This document shows, piece after piece, positions 34,861 through 47,139 of a stretch of 64,000 nucleotides of DNA. The translations under genes and the position numbers were made by a program. How positions within the stretch are numbered: position 1 is the first letter of the stretch; every line of letters starts with the position of its first letter. Source of the DNA: Castor canadensis (taxonomy: Eukaryota > Chordata > Mammalia > Rodentia > Castoridae); the NCBI RefSeq assembly GCF_047511655.1, contig NC_133401.1, positions 15,656,001 to 15,720,000 of the forward strand, read 5' to 3'. The notes under the pieces are model-generated. The model had not been told where the DNA came from, ran no database searches, and worked only from the letters and a program-made list of their open reading frames with translations.

Positions 34861-35510
34861 AAACTTGTTCTTATTACACATCTAACATATTTCTTGCTTC
34901 CTATTGGAGTTACTGTGTTTCCTTCCTTCTTTTAGTAATTTTATTAATAGTGTTTGATTCTTATTACTGAGTAAAATACTGAGTGCTCATTTTGTGAAGC
35001 TCTTTAAGAAAATTTGAAGCTGGTATTTTGCATGTATTTTTTAAAAGCTGACCAATATTATTCCTCTGTAGCTTCATTTTAGTTGGCTTTTTTGTAAACT
35101 TATCCAATAATTTTATTGTAAAATGAAGGAATGAAGAGAATGGAGGCATGGATGGGAGGATGGGTGGATAGGTAGGAGGAAGGATGCACAGATGAGGAGA
35201 GGTTAATAACAGGGACAGGAGCTCATAGGGAAAGGATGGAGGGACAGAGGAAAGGAATAAAGGGAGAAGTCGAAAATGAAATGGGAAGTTGGTAAGTGTG
35301 ATCATTTGTTTATAAATTGGAGTATGTTTCAAAACACGGAGTTCTTCATGCCCATGGATGAAAACAGAATAATGAAAATGTGTACAATATGGGAGGTGGG
35401 ATAAGAAAGAGTTTAGAGTGGGTAAATTTATTTAAAGCACATTATGAACATGCATAGAAAAATCCCTTTGTGCAGTTATTATATGCTAATAAAGATAAAT
35501 AAATCCTAAA
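34861..35510 (+). mobile_element. Probable old L1 3' UTR fragment with GGAT-rich tract
   Basis: 35130-35200 is GGAT/GGAG-rich (ATGGATGGGAGGATGGGTGG). The end reads TGTGCAGTTATTATATGCTAATAAAG, close to the 3' end of the L1 fragment at 27120-27180. 34861-35090 shows nothing specific. Confidence 0.4.
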
Positions 35511-36375
35511 CACACTGATAAACTTAAAGTTGCTCTGTCTGGCCCAGTCCTGCTGAAGTCCGAGAGCCCTCCTTATGTTTCCCTCATCAGCAGTCCTCAC
35601 CCAGAACCAGGTCCCAATGACTGATCTGCTGAAATACATTCTTCCTCACCTAAGACTTGACTTTCCCCTCTTACTCATCTCCATTTTCTGTATTATACAC
35701 TTAATCCTATTTAAGTCACTAAATTGAATAATTCTTTGATCTTCCCTTATAAAATCTCGCCTAAGGGAGAAAAAGGCAAACGCTATCCATCCTTCTGTTA
35801 AAGACAGTTTCAGTGGAGCTTAGAACTCCATTGGTATAAATGTTGGGAAGTTGAATGTTTCTGGAATAATCTGACACACCAACCACTAGAGTCTTGAGAA
35901 CTTCCCAGGAACTCAGGTCCATAGAAATCTCTCAGGTGCACAGAAGATTCAGGCCAAGAGGAGAAACGTATCCATTTTCTAGCAACAGATGCTATTTTAG
36001 GAGACACAGTAGGCCCACAAGTTAGCTGGAGCACGTCGCCCACCTAATGCCCACAGGTCACGTCTAGCTCTAAAATACTTTGTAAAAAATGTTTAGGTAC
36101 CCAGGTCACCATGTTAACGCCATGTCTGATAACTGCTGAAAGGAGCCAGGTCCATATATTTTAGAATGAAGGATTCTGGGAAGTATCCTTGTCTCCATCT
36201 GACATTCTAGTGAAGTCATAACTAAAATCTTGTCCTATATTAATCCTCCTTGTGAGTGACAAGTTCTACACTTCATATTAGAGCATGTGAGGAATTTGTA
36301 ATCCACATGTCTGAATAACACAGTGTTAGTTCTTCAACTCACTGTATGGGTAAATAATTATGTGTCATACAAAGG
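35511..36375. other. No firm assignment
   Basis: Possibly a diverged LTR: pyrimidine-rich stretches and a TATAAAA (about 35748) lie before a non-coding stretch. No coding domain is recognised on either strand; short frames such as 36043-35810 resemble nothing known to me. Confidence 0.3.
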
Positions 36376-39300
36376 AATAATTTTAGCTCAACTCTTGGGT
36401 CCTAAAATGCCAGACAGAACAGACATAAGGTTGTATTGATTGAGAGCATGTTCGTGAGGTTTACCTGGTCCTGTCATCTGCAAACAGATAATGTGACTTT
36501 TTTCTATCCTCCTTGAATTCCTTTTATTTCTTCTTCCTGTCTTATTGTTCTGCCTAGGAATTCCAAAAAGTGGGAAAAGTGGACACCCCTGTGTTGTTCC
36601 TGACTTTAGAGGAAATGGTTTCAATTTTTCCCATTTAGTATGATGTTGCCTATAGGATTGCTGTATATAATCTTTATTGAGGGAAATTCCTTCTATTCCT
36701 AGTTTCATCAGAGCTTTTATCAAGAAAGGATATTGAATTTTGTTTTTTTTTTTTTCTTCACAGTACTAGGGTTTGAACAAAGGGTCTCATGCTTGCTAGG
36801 CAAGTACTGTGCCACTTGAGCCTCTCCTCCAGCCCTCTTTGTGATGGGTACTTTCAAGATAGGGTCTTGTGAACTACTTGTCCAGGGCTGGCTTTGTACT
36901 GGCATCCTCCTGATTTCTACCTCCCAAGTAGCTAGGCTTGCTGGTGTAAGCTTTTCCTGCATCTAGTAAGCTGATAATGTGATTCTTGCCTTTGATTCTG
37001 ATTCTATGCTGCACTCATTATATTTATTGATTTGCATATGTTAAACCATTTCAGTGGTGAAACCAACTTGATCATAGTGTATGATCTTTTTGATATACTG
37101 TTGAATTCAGTTTACTGGTATTTTGAAATTTTTTGCATCTGGGTTCATTAGAGATTGGCCTGTAATTCTTTTTTATTATGTCCTTGCCCAGTTTTGGAAT
37201 GAGTGTAATTGAATGAGTATGGTAGTGTTCCTTCCCTTTCTATTTCAGGGAAAAGTTTGAGGAGTGTTCGTTTTAGTTCTTCTTTGAAGGCCTGATAGAA
37301 TTCAGCAGTAAATCCACTGAGTGCTGGAGTTTTCTTTGTTGGGAGACTACTGATACTTCAATGTCATTGCTTGCTATAGATTTAGGTGGTTTATATCCTA
37401 TTGGGTCAGTTTTGGTCAAATACATCTGGAAATTTACCAATTCTAAATTTTCAATTTATTTGAATATAGGTTTTCAAAGTATTCCCTAAGGTTCCTCTGA
37501 ATTTCATTGGTTATTTGTTGTAATATCACCCTTTTCATATCTAATTTTATTAATTGGGGTATTTTCCTCTTCCTTTTAGTCAGATTGGCTAAGGGCTTAT
37601 CAATGTTATTTATCTTTTTAAAGAACTAGCTTTTTGTTTAATTCTTTACAGAGGTTTTTTGTTGGTTTTGTTGTTGTTTTGTTTTATTGTTGCTTTTTTG
37701 GTCTCTATTTTGTGGGTTTAGACCTTTATTTTTATTCTGTCTCCTGTTGGTTTTGGGTTTAGTTTTTTTCTTGTTTGCTTTTTGTTTGGTTTTGAGGGTT
37801 TTGAGATTGCAGTCTTAGGTCATTTGAAATCTGTTTTAATGTAGGCACTCATAGATATAAATTTTCCCTTTAGCCCTGCCTTTTCTGTATTCTATAGGTT
37901 CCAGTAGGTTGTATTTTCATTTTCATTAGATTCCAGGGACTTCATGATTTCCACTCTTATTTCTTCCATGACCCATTGGTTGTGTAGTAATGTGTTGTTC
38001 AGACTGGTGTTTGAATATTTCATGCAGTTTCTTCTGCTGTTGAGTTCTAGTTTTATTCCATTGTTCTCAGACAGGATATAAAGTTATTTTTATTTTCTTA
38101 TATTTCTTAAGACTTTTTTTTTTAGTCCTAAAATTGGCTTTGGAGAAGTTTCATGGCTGCTAAGAAGAATGTGTATTGTGCTGCTGCTGGATGAAATTGT
38201 CTGTAGATATCTGTTAAGTCCAATTGGCCTATGATCTAATTCTGAAGTTTGTTAATTTTTTTGTCTGGATGATCTATCTACTGTTGACAGTGGTGTACTA
38301 AAGTCTCCTACTATCATCCTGTTGGAGTCTATCTGTGCCTTTAAGCCCAATAGTGTGCTTGATGAGTTGGATCCACCACCATTACGTGCATGTAAGTTAA
38401 CAATTGTTATTTTCTCTTGATATATTATTCCTTTTATTAATATGAAGTGACCCTTTTTGTCTCATCTAATTTAGGTTTGAAGTCTGTTTTATCAGATATA
38501 TGTAAATACTCCAGTCTGTTTTGGGAGTCCATTTGCTTGGAAATTCTTTTTCCATCCTTTCACTCTAAGTCAATGTTTTTGTTGGTGAGATGGGTTTCTT
38601 GTGGACAATAAATTCTCAAGTCTTCCTTTATAATCCAGCTCACCAATCTGTGGGTTTTGATGGAGTTGACATCATTAATAATGTGTTAATATTGAGAGGT
38701 AGGTTGTAATTCCTGCCATTTTGTTGCTTTTGGGTTGTGTGTTTCTTTGCTACTCTGCAATTGCTTATCTGTTCATCTCCTGAGATTTAATTATTCCCAT
38801 CCCTACAGGCTACATTTATCTTCAACTTGTGTGTGTAAAATTCCTTTGAGTACCTTGTGGAGTGCTGGATTAGGATCATATATTGTTTCAATTTGCTTAT
38901 CATGGAAGGTTTTTGTTTCCCCTTCAATTATGAATGATAGCTTTGCTGGGTAAAGTATCTAGGTTTGAAATTATTCATTCCTCAATACCTCATTCCATGT
39001 CCTTCTTGCTTTTAAGGTTGCTGTTGAGAAAGCTGGTGCTATTCTGATGGCTTTAGCTTTATAAGTGATTTGAAGTTTCTCTCACAGATTTCAGTACTTT
39101 TCTTCTTTTCTGTACTTGATATTTTAACTATAATTATGCCATGGAGAGGTTCTATTTTGGTTATGTCTGTTTGGTGTCATAGAGGCCTCCTGTACCTGGA
39201 TGGTAATCTCTTTCTTGAGGTTTGGAAAGCTTTCTGCTTTCATTGTGTTGAATGTTTCTATTCTTTTGGCTTACACATTTTCTTCAACGCCCATGATTCA

Positions 39301-40600
39301 GAAGTTTGCTCTTTTAATGGCACCACAAAATTCTTGCATATTACTTTCATATTTATTCTTTTCTGTATGTTTTTCCATTTTTGCATTATATCTACTTTAT
39401 GTTCATCTCCTGAAATTCTGTCTTCCACTTGTTCCTGTCTGCTTGAGTGCCTTTCAAATGGATTTTTTTTATTTGACTTAAGGAATTTTTATTTCCACGG
39501 TTTCTATTTGGGCTTTTTAAAAATATTATTAAATTCCCCTTTCACATCTACTATTGTCTTCTTTATATCTTTTACTTCTTTGTTTTCATTCAGATGTTTC
39601 TTTGTATCCTACTAATTGTTTCTGTGCCTAGCTCTGTTTATCCATACTTCTTGGGTTTTGTTGACTTGTTTTTGTGTATCCTCTTTAACCTCCTTAACTG
39701 TTGTATTATCAGTCTTCTGAGCTCAGAAACTGAGGTTTGATCCCCTGCACTATCCATCAGACCCTTTGTTGACCTTTTGAGGTGTCATATTCTCCTGCCT
39801 TTTCCTGTTTCCAATGCTTCTGAGATTTGTTCATCTAGTGTCGATTACTTGTTTGGGGGGTTTAGTCACCTCAAGCCTTGACTTAATTTCTATTAAATCA
39901 ATTTAAGACAAATTTCTTAATTTCTGTGTTCTGGTAGGATTTGTTAATGACTAGGTTATTATGTTGTTTCTGTTCACTGACATGGTATAACTTAGCAATA
40001 TAAATTTATGAATTCAATACCATGCCAGAAATTCACATGAAATATAAAACTTTTGCAGTATTATCTATATATAGAAGGGTGTTGGAAAAATAAGTTGTTT
40101 GTATACAGATTAAAACTTAGATTGTAAAAATAATGAGTGGGAGAGGGAACTAAGGAAGAAGTAGGATGGAAAAAGGGAGAGAAGAGGTGTGAAGTTAATA
40201 AGACCCTAGAATATACATTTGTAGTTGCTGTTGTGGAAGAGGGTGCTATTGTCAGGGATTGCATGGACAATGATGGAAAGGATGAGAGTAATGTAAGAAG
40301 GTGGTGGAATAAACCACTTGTTGAGTAGCTTGTAAGGAAGATATAGGGAAAGAGGGGGTGGAAGGAAAACAAAGAAAAAAGGGAGATTTGAAAAGGGAGA
40401 AAATTTTGGAATAAAAGAGGGGTAGACAAATTGATACCTTAACAAAAAAGAAAAAGTGTGACAGAATGAAAGATGGGGAGTTGGGGGGTAAGAGTAAAGC
40501 TCTTCTAATGGAAAGATGGTCATTGCTAATAAGAAAAATGTGATGGAGTCAGAAACTTATTTTGCAACCATCATGGTAATAATTGATTCAGACAATAATC
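36376..40600 (-). mobile_element. L1, 3'-truncated, minus strand
   Basis: The minus strand reads from a 5' UTR-like purine/pyrimidine region (about 39650-40600) through an ORF1 remnant (about 38800-39650, coiled-coil codons) and an ORF2 start near 38715 to the mid RT region at 36376. There the L1 stops before the C-terminal third. Landmarks include CATTAACACCAATGTTAAT-type text at about 38680 and RT words near 37150-36450. It carries an inserted SINE at 36745-36962. Stops and frameshifts are throughout. It is more diverged than the L1 at 3267-10597. Confidence 0.75.
36745..36962 (-). repeat. ID/B1 composite SINE inserted in L1
   Basis: The plus strand has a poly-T head (36742-36755), then CAGTACTAGGGTTTGAACAA, GCTTGCTAGGCAAGTACTGT and CCACTTGAGCC, then a B1-like half ending TACCTCCCAAGTAGCTAGGC. 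It interrupts the ORF2 remnant of the L1 at 36376-40600, so it is younger. Confidence 0.85.
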
Positions 40601-40639
40601 AACAATGAACAATAAAGTTAGTGGGTGAAAGACTCATGA

Positions 40640-41160
40640 GGAGCTATGCATGATGGCACACACCGGTCATCCCAGTGCTTGGGAGGTGGAGACAGGAGAA
40701 TCACGAGTGTAGCCAGTCTGGGCTGCATAGGGAGACCCTGTCTCACACACACGCACCCTGAAAAAGGACTAAGGTATGTACAAAGTCTCAAAGATCTCCT
40801 GTATAATACTTACAATACTAATACACCAAGCAAGGTGAGATTACAGAATCCCAGGTACTTAGGAAGCAGAGATCAGGAGCACTGTGGCTCAAGGCCAGAC
40901 CTGGCAAAATGTGAGCTAGATCCCAACTCAACAAATAGGCCAGGAGTGGTGGTATGCACCTGTAATCCCAGCTAGGCAGGATGCCAGCAGGTAGGAGGAT
41001 CTGGTAGGTAGAAGGATGGTGGTCTGAGGCTGGTCCTGTGCAAAAGATATGAGACCCAAATAACTAAAGCAAAAAAAAGCTGGAGGTGCAGCTCAAGTGG
41101 CAGAGTGCCTGCTCAGCTAGAATGAGGTCCTGAGTTCAAACCCCAATACAGCCAAAAAAA
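40640..41160 (+). repeat. Tandem B1-like and ID-like SINEs
   Basis: Three units in a row. First, GGCACACACCGGTCATCCCAG, ending near 40760. Second, an unassigned unit with AGGTACTTAGGAAGCAGAGA. Third, GGTGGTATGCACCTGTAATC followed by an ID-like end (GCTGGAGGTGCAGCTCAAGT, TGAGTTCAAACCCCAATACA) and an A run near 41155. Confidence 0.8.
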
Positions 41161-41194
41161 TGTTTTCTTGCAGCTCTCACTTGTTTCCCTCCCT

Positions 41195-41290
41195 CTCTTC
41201 ATTTTGTATTTTTGGCAGTTCTGGGGATGGAACCCAGGATCTTGCACATGCCAGGCAAGCACTCTACCACTGAGTTTCATCCATACCCTC
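41195..41290 (-). repeat. ID-type SINE, minus strand
   Basis: TTTTTGGCAGTTCTGGGGAT, ACCCAGGATCTTGCACATGC and AAGCACTCTACCACTGAG on the plus strand are the reverse complement of a tRNA-derived ID SINE. The tail is truncated. Confidence 0.75.
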
Positions 41291-41609
41291 TGCCAACTTT
41301 TCTCAATAAGTTCTGAGATGCACCAATGTCAGTAAGCATAAGCTTACATTCTCCCACTTCATTCCACATAGTGTTCCACGGCATGGAGAAGCCACAAAAT
41401 ACACTGACAATCCAACTAATATATGCAAAGTTTGCATTTATGAGCCATCCTTTCATGAATGCATCTTTTCTATTCCTGTAACACAGATTTACATGCCATA
41501 TGAGATAGAGCAATCAAGTAAGATTTAGCTAAAAGAGATTTTCTTTTATGCATAATTGCTTCGGTTTTATTGCTTTGGTAAAGTTGTTTATAATCACTGA
41601 AAGTTTTGA

Positions 41610-41820
41610 AGGTCAAGAATGGTGGTAATGCCTGCAATTCCAGCTACTTGAGAAGCAGGAGGATTTTGAGTTTCAGACCAGCTGGGGCAAGGCTACTAAT
41701 ACCGTATCTCAAAAACAAAATGATAAAACACAAAAAGGTTGGGGGCATAGCTCAAGTGGTTGAGCACTTGCCTAGCATGCACAAGGCCCTGAATTCAATC
41801 TCTAATACTGAAAAAAAAAA
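41610..41820 (+). repeat. B1/ID composite SINE
   Basis: A diverged B1-like half (GTCAAGAATGGTGGTAATGC, CTGGGGCAAGGCTACTAATA) is joined to an ID-like half (GGTTGGGGGCATAGCTCAAG, GCCTAGCATGCACAAGGCCC) with an A-run at 41810-41820. Confidence 0.8.
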
Positions 41821-42024
41821 GATCCTTTGTAAACCATTTCAGCATATTAATGGATATTCTTCTGTGCATTATTCCTACACTTTAGGTATACAGATATCTA
41901 TTAGATTATACCATAAAGCTCTAACCTAATTTTCTCATAAATGTGAGTTTTCTTGTCATTATAAATGTATATTATTAGAACAGAGTGAAATTTATTAAAA
42001 TCTTTTAACTATTTCCCTCTTTTT

Positions 42025-42235
42025 TGTGGGGGACAAAACTGGGGTTTGAATTCAGGGCCTAGTGCTTGCAAGGCAGATGCTCTACCATTGGAGCCACTCT
42101 ACCAGTCCTTTTGCTTTTAGTTTTTCAGACAGGATCTCATGCTTTTTCCCAGACGGACCTCAGACTGTGATCTTCCTATCTCCACCTCTTGAGTAGCTGA
42201 AATTACAAGTATGCACCCCACACTTGGCCCATTTC
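42025..42235 (-). repeat. ID/B1 composite SINE, minus strand
   Basis: The plus strand shows GGGTTTGAATTCAGGGCCTA, GGCAGATGCTCTACCATTGG and CTCTTGAGTAGCTGAAATTAC, the reversed order of the composite SINE. Confidence 0.8.
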
Positions 42236-42540
42236 CTTTTTTAAAAACTTTAGCATATCCTTGTGTACAATCATTCTCACTTTTGTTATAAGCCCCAGAG
42301 CAGAGTCAAAAGGTAATTGATACACATTAGCCAACTGATCTCCAAAAAACTCATGCTGTTCATGCTCCAAAAAACTCATGCTCCAGAGAAGGTAATGAAC
42401 ACAATGCTGGGTAAGTGGAAATCCACCAAAATCATTAAATTTAATGAAATCTAACAGGTTTCTTGAGGTGTCCCCCAATCTTGGGAAAAGGAATAGCCAT
42501 AGAGGCAAGGAACTTGACAAAATTAAGGTCTTTGGACTCT

Positions 42541-43130
42541 ACCTGCTATGGTTTGAATGTGTTCCCCAAAGTTCCACCTCTTAAAACTTGCATTAGTGAT
42601 TAAGAGGTTATTAAATCATGAGGGCTCTGCCTTGTGAAGGGATTAGTGCTGTTATTTCAAGGTTAGGGTTTGGAGGGGTTTTTTTGGGTGGTACTGGGGT
42701 TTGAATTCAAGGCCTCATGTACACAATACAAATGCAAATTCATGCCATTTGAGCCATGCTGCCAGTCCTTTTGCTTTTAGTTTGTTTTTCAGATGGGGTC
42801 TAGTGCTTTTTGCCCAGACTGGCTTTGTACCATAATCCTTCTGCCTCCATTTCCCAGATGGCTGGAACCACAGGTGTGTACCACCACACCTGCCAAAAGT
42901 AGGTTGATTTTCATGGCTGTTGACTGGACATTGTTCCTGGTTCTCTCTCTCTCCTTCCCTCTCTGCCTCCTTGCTCATGTCCATGATATAAGATGGTAGA
43001 AGGTCCTTAGCAGATTCAGCCTCTTGATCCTGGGCTTCCCAGACTCTAGAAATACAAAAAATAATTACTAATTCTTTGTAAATTACATATCCCCAGGGTA
43101 ACAGCCCTCCAAAACAGATCGAGACACAGC
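42541..43130 (+). mobile_element. MaLR-like LTR interrupted by a SINE
   Basis: It begins CTGCTATGGTTTGAATGTGT, with TTAAGAGGTTATTAAATCATG, as in MaLR (THE1/MLT1) LTRs. After a minus-strand SINE (42670-42905) it resumes with a CTCTCTCTCTCCTTCCCTCT tract and ends CAGCCCTCCAAAACAGATCG. Non-coding. Confidence 0.6.
42670..42905 (-). repeat. ID/B1 composite SINE in the LTR
   Basis: GGTACTGGGGTTTGAATTCA, TTTGAGCCATGCTGCCAGTC and ATGGCTGGAACCACAGGTGT on the plus strand are the reversed composite SINE. The poly-T head is at 42677-42690. Confidence 0.8.
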
Positions 43131-44052
43131 AACTCCTTTCCAGAGACACTGACATGGAGAAAGGACCACCTACTCTAAGGCCTGACTGGAAATGAGAAAA
43201 AAAAATTGTTAACACTTTAGGTTTAACTAGAAATCTTGTCATTGGTAAGTACTTCTAACATTTTCAGTAAGGTATAGTAAGCCCCATCTACATGAAGTAG
43301 ACCCCCAAAATTCTAATTATGGAAATTACAGTGTCATATTACTAGATTTTTTTTTAATTCCACCATTTAATTCCACCATTTTAGTCTTTAAAAGTTGAAC
43401 TAAAAATTACACTGTACACAATGATGCACACAGAGAAGTGAGGTTGGATGATGGATGGAAGTCATTTATAAGTCCTTTGTCCAAATTTGTATTCTTGTCA
43501 ATGGCAGTGTTAATTTTTATACTTTAATATTTTCTGACTGATGTTAAGGCTAGTTGCAGGATTCCCGATGAATATAATTTAGGGTAGGGAACTGACTAGC
43601 ATTTTCAAATATGGGTCCTAATTATAGGGGCTTCCTCACTCTCTACAGAGCGCTGACCATTTCACAAGCCAAGCACAGCTTTATGAAGCAGAGGTGGTGG
43701 GGTAGAACCTCTCTCTACATGAAGTTACACTTTAGGTGGCATCAGTTTTGTCAGTCACCAGGTCCTGCCCACAACCTTCCTTATAGGACCTTTCTCCTGG
43801 TAGACGCTGATCAATGTTCAGACTCTGCATGGCACATCTTCAGAATGGCGGCACTTTAGAACTATGGTATAAACACTGACCACATTTATAGAACTGACTT
43901 CTCTCACCTGAGATCTGACATCATCTCAACATGGAGAACTTCCTCCCTCCAGAAGATTCTCTGAAGTTTCTGGTTGTGAAGGAACTGCCCACAGTCATGG
44001 GTGTGGGCTTTCCAGTAGCAATGAGGGTATGGGGCTCTTCACACCTCACGCT
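43131..44052 (-). other. Non-coding, downstream flank or 3' UTR of the zinc-finger pseudogene
   Basis: No repeat or coding domain is recognised. It lies 3' of the minus-strand zinc-finger exon and could include its 3' UTR. No compelling polyadenylation signal was picked out. Confidence 0.35.
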
Positions 44053-45394
<1,342 letters not shown>

Positions 45395-46139
45395 CTGAAA
45401 GAATGAAGAATGAGGAATTAAGGACAGAAAATGACATCAGCAAGGCTGTGAACTAGGAAGCTCCAAGTACTCATTTCCCTTTGGGAAGAGACCAACAAAA
45501 ATAAGCTTACAGGAGCTCTCAGAAATAATGGTCTAGAGCTACAAAGGGAATGCTGAATCAAGAAAGAGCCACACATAGGGTGGAAGGAAATCAGGGGTCG
45601 GCCCAGCGTGAAGGTTTAATTTCTTTTCAAGGTCTTCAGTCTTCCCTGAGCATGTGTCTTGCTGGGCCAGTGTGTGCTTTTTTTCCATGTTTCAGTTTAC
45701 ACAACTGCTTTTCAATGCCTTGGTGTTTTTACTCATGGAGTGGGCTGAAGGAAGCAGAGACTGTATTTGCAACATCCGGGTCCTGTCCATGGGCTACATA
45801 AAGACTGATCTGTTTTGCCTGACTCAGAGCCAGGATGAGCAAATACATAGAAAATGGCAGTGGTTGTCATCAGGGAAGCTGCAGGGGACTGCAGACTTAT
45901 AGAGACCTGGGGAAAGATTACAGGTGTGGGATATAACACCATCAAAGGCCCTAAGAAGCCAGGGTCTTACTCTGGGAAGTTGAGACCTTCAGAAGCATTT
46001 GTACACAGAAGGTAAGTGGAAAAACACAAGCTCATCAACTATCTGATGAGACCTTAAGCTCTTATCCTGAGCAGACACCATGGCTCAAAACATGCCCTGC
46101 TAATTAGTGAAAGCTGTTCTTGGAAAATAAGCAGAATGA

Positions 46140-46870
46140 AAAGACTGAGAAAGATGGCCTTTTTTCAAATGCAAACAATTGAAAACTTGAAGCAGAAGAT
46201 TCAGTGAACTTGAAGACAGGTCATTTGAAACCAAGTTTGAGTAACAAAAAAAGAATGAAGAAAAGTGAATAGAGCTGAAGGGACATCATCAAACAGATAA
46301 TGTATGCATAATGGGATCCTAGAAGAAAGAAGGAGATAATGTGGTGGTGTACTCCCAAAATTTAAGAAGTGAATACACAAATTCAAGAAGCTTAAGCACG
46401 AAGAATATACCCAGAGAGCATGATGAAAGCAGCAAGAGAAAGAAGACTCATCACATACAAGGGATCCTTAATAAGATGAACAGATTTCTCAGCAAAAACC
46501 TTGTATGCCAAAGGTCACAGTGAGATGATATGCTTAGTCATGACAAAAACCATCTATCAGCTGAGAATGCTGTATCCAATAAAAATGTCTTTCAAAAATA
46601 TGGGTGGAAGAAAGACACCCCAGACAAATAAAACCTAAGGAAGGTCTTCATCATGAGAATGCTACAAGAAATGTCTAATGGAGTCCTTCAAGTTCAAAGG
46701 ACACTAAATGTAAAATCAAAATTCTCTACTAAAGGGAAGTATATGGGTAAATACAAACTCCTGTATTATAATCTTGATTCATAGTTTCCACTTTCAATTC
46801 TGTTACAGGCTTTACAAGGTCAGGAGCATATAAACTAATTTTAAGCCAATGGTAACAGGGTACATGATAT
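46140..46870 (+). mobile_element. HAL1/L1 ORF1-like fragment, old
   Basis: AAGCAGCAAGAGAAAGAAGAC, CTCAGCAAAAACCTTGTATGCC and GAATGCTGTATCCAATAAAA, followed by AAGACACCCCAGACAAATAAA, give the order of L1/HAL1 ORF1 C-terminal sequence without ORF2. It is diverged. It could also be an older L1 piece. Confidence 0.5.
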
Positions 46871-47139
46871 GTAAAGATGCAGTTTGACATTAATAACATT
46901 AGAGGTGGACAGAGCTGTATAAGAGTAGTTTTTTAATGTGACTGGAGTTAATTTTATGTTTCACATGCTCCTCAGATAAGCACAAAAAAACAGCAACAGA
47001 GAGGAAATAAGGGACAAAAAGCTGTAGGCACACAGAAAATAAATAATAATAAGAATCCTGCCTCTAAGAAATCACCTTAAATGTTAATAGATTATAAACT
47101 CCCCAGTAAAAAGACACAAATTAGAAGGATGGATTTTAA

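Noticed and set aside
41610-41929. 107-codon open frame and possible tRNA genes in SINEs
   Set aside because: The tRNA-like A and B boxes belong to ID/B1 SINEs with A tails; no cloverleaf-complete tRNA gene was seen.
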